Shown here: one piece after another, positions 4,856 through 5,550 of the stretch | Numbering within the stretch: position 1 is the stretch's first letter | Layout: each line of letters starts with the position of its first letter | Source of the DNA: Thermodesulfobacteriota bacterium | GTDB lineage: Bacteria; Desulfobacterota; Desulfobacteria; Desulfobacterales; RPRI01 | Direction of reading: 5' to 3' | NCBI GenBank assembly: GCA_030836965.1 | Contig: JAUPLM010000371.1 | Span: 1 to 5,550 of the forward strand | DNA: 5,550 nt | Made by a program: the position numbers and the translations under genes | Notes under the pieces: generated by a model | Seen by the model: the letters and a program-made list of their open reading frames with translations, nothing else | The model's database searches: none | Told to the model about the DNA's origin: nothing

Positions 4856-5476
4856 ATGACTGCGATTTCAACACTTGAAATATTTTCGGATTATGTCTGA
4901 CCCTGGTGTTATTTCATTACCGTGCGTATTGAAAAGCTAAAAAGAGAATATGAAATAGCCATACGGTGGCGGTCCTTTCCTCTTCATCCCGATACGCCGG
5001 AAGATGGCCTCCTGCTTGAACAGCTTTTTGCCGGTACTCCGGTGGATGTCGGTAAAATGATGAAGAAGCTGCGTAAAACAGCGGATGATCTGGGGCTGCC
5101 TTTCGGAGAACGGGAAAAAACCTATAACAGCCGTTTGTCCCAGGAACTGGGGCTATGGGCTGAATCGAAAAATAAGGGGGATGTTTTCCATAATGCGGTA
5201 TTCAGAGCCTACTTTGCAGACGGGAAGAACATAGCAAAGGTACCGGTGCTTCTGGATTTGGCGGAATCCGCCGGTCTTTCCCGTGAAGAAGCTTCTGCGG
5301 TTATTGAGACAAGGGCTTTTAAAGCGGCGGTAGATGCGGACTGGGCTCTTTCCCGTGAAATGGAGATTACAGCCGTTCCGACGTTTGTAATGAAAAGGGA
5401 GAAGCTGGTCGGAGCGCAGCCTTACGATATGCTGGAAATGTTTATGGCTGCCAACAAAATTAAAAAAAGAAGTTAA
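4856..5476 (+). CDS. Selenocysteine-containing DsbA-family (FrnE-like) oxidoreductase
   Basis: Read from ATG 4856, the frame gives MTAISTLEIFSDYV, then TGA at 4898-4900, then PWCYF, and stays open to the stop at 5476: 206 aa with TGA read as selenocysteine. The FrnE/DsbA-like family has a DYVCPWCYF-type site here, so residue 15 is Sec in place of the first active-site cysteine (U15-P-W-C18). Other family marks: the WRSFPLHPDTPE segment (about 44-55), an inserted helical domain, the cis-proline loop AVPTF (173-177, Pro 175) and GAQPY (186-190). No signal peptide, so cytoplasmic. The expected role is thiol-disulfide exchange with a more reactive selenolate; the substrate is unknown. GAGG (4847-4850) lies 5 nt before ATG. 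A SECIS-like stem-loop follows the TGA. Starting after the TGA, at GTG 4922, would delete the first strand and the whole active site. A point mutation from TGC or TGT is the alternative; the correctly placed SECIS-like hairpin argues against it. Confidence 0.88.
4908..4937 (+). promoter_or_regulatory. Bacterial SECIS-like stem-loop
   Basis: TTTCATTAC (4912-4920) pairs with GTATTGAAA (4926-4934): eight pairs and one U-U mismatch (4917/4929), closing a 5-nt loop CGTGC (4921-4925). Below it G4908-C4937, U4909-G4936 and U4910-A4935 add pairs, with A4911 bulged. The loop starts 20 nt after the TGA and its second base is G followed by U. This fits the bacterial SECIS pattern as I know it: apical loop about 16-37 nt after UGA with a G in the first two loop positions. 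It should recruit SelB with charged tRNA-Sec. Confidence 0.7.
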
Positions 5477-5540
5477 GTCGCACCTGAACTTATTCGGCTG
5501 AAAATATATGAAAACCGATACTTTCATTAAAAGAACGCGC

Positions 5541-5550
5541 AGATCGGAAG
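5541..5550 (+). other. Probable Illumina adapter remnant at the contig end
   Basis: The final ten bases, AGATCGGAAG, equal the first ten of the standard Illumina TruSeq adapter and sit flush with the end of the window. They are probably not genomic. Confidence 0.65.

Noticed and set aside
4922..5476. 184-codon version of the oxidoreductase starting at GTG 4922
   Set aside because: It lacks a ribosome site, begins inside the SECIS-like hairpin and loses the active site and first strand of the thioredoxin fold; the ATG 4856 reading with Sec explains the sequence.
5508..5527. ATGAAA/TTTCAT hairpin as terminator of the selenoprotein gene
   Set aside because: Six A/T-rich pairs with no following T-tract; too weak to call.
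5508..5550. Possible start of another gene (ATG 5508, open to the end)
   Set aside because: No ribosome site, only 14 codons, and the last ten bases look like adapter.

Overview
The window looks like bacterial chromosome from a Gram-negative organism, most likely a deltaproteobacterium in the broad sense (Desulfobacterota or relatives). The reasons are two predicted outer-membrane lipoproteins, a Pal/OmpA-type peptidoglycan-binding protein, a sigma-54 activator next to a textbook -24/-12 promoter, and a gene that appears to encode a selenoprotein. This placement is inference; no ribosomal or other phylogenetic marker is present. All supported genes lie on the + strand. The last ten bases match the start of the Illumina TruSeq adapter, so the right edge is probably the end of a short-read contig.

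Bases 1-1971 hold the end of a three-component signalling operon: the C-terminus of a sensor histidine kinase (3-134), a lipoprotein with TPR-like helices and a coiled-coil tail (74-595), and a sigma-54-dependent response regulator (610-1971). The order and the regulator's C-terminus match the GlrK-QseG-GlrR (QseE-QseG-QseF) system of enterobacteria.

The 259-bp gap 1972-2230 has a full-consensus sigma-54 promoter (2150-2165), a perfect 18-nt palindrome over its predicted start site (2167-2184), and a near-perfect dyad about 190 bp upstream (1978-1997) where an enhancer for the activator could lie. This promoter would drive a single-domain response regulator (2231-2602) and a small exported protein with a predicted beta-barrel-like C-terminal part (2609-2992). 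A terminator at 3012-3043 closes the unit. The simplest reading is a cascade: kinase to GlrR-like activator to sigma-54 promoter to CheY-like receiver.

Bases 3044-4480 carry a Pal-like lipoprotein with a TTG start (3122-3766) and a small secreted Trp/His/Arg-rich protein (3947-4480). A 29-nt imperfect direct repeat occurs on both sides of the latter, exactly 850 bp apart.

The most notable feature is at 4856-5476. A FrnE-type DsbA-like thioredoxin-fold oxidoreductase has an in-frame TGA (4898-4900) where the first cysteine of the CPWC active site is expected, giving U-P-W-C. A stem-loop that fits the bacterial SECIS pattern follows directly. A standard ORF caller would start this gene after the TGA at 4922 and lose the active site.
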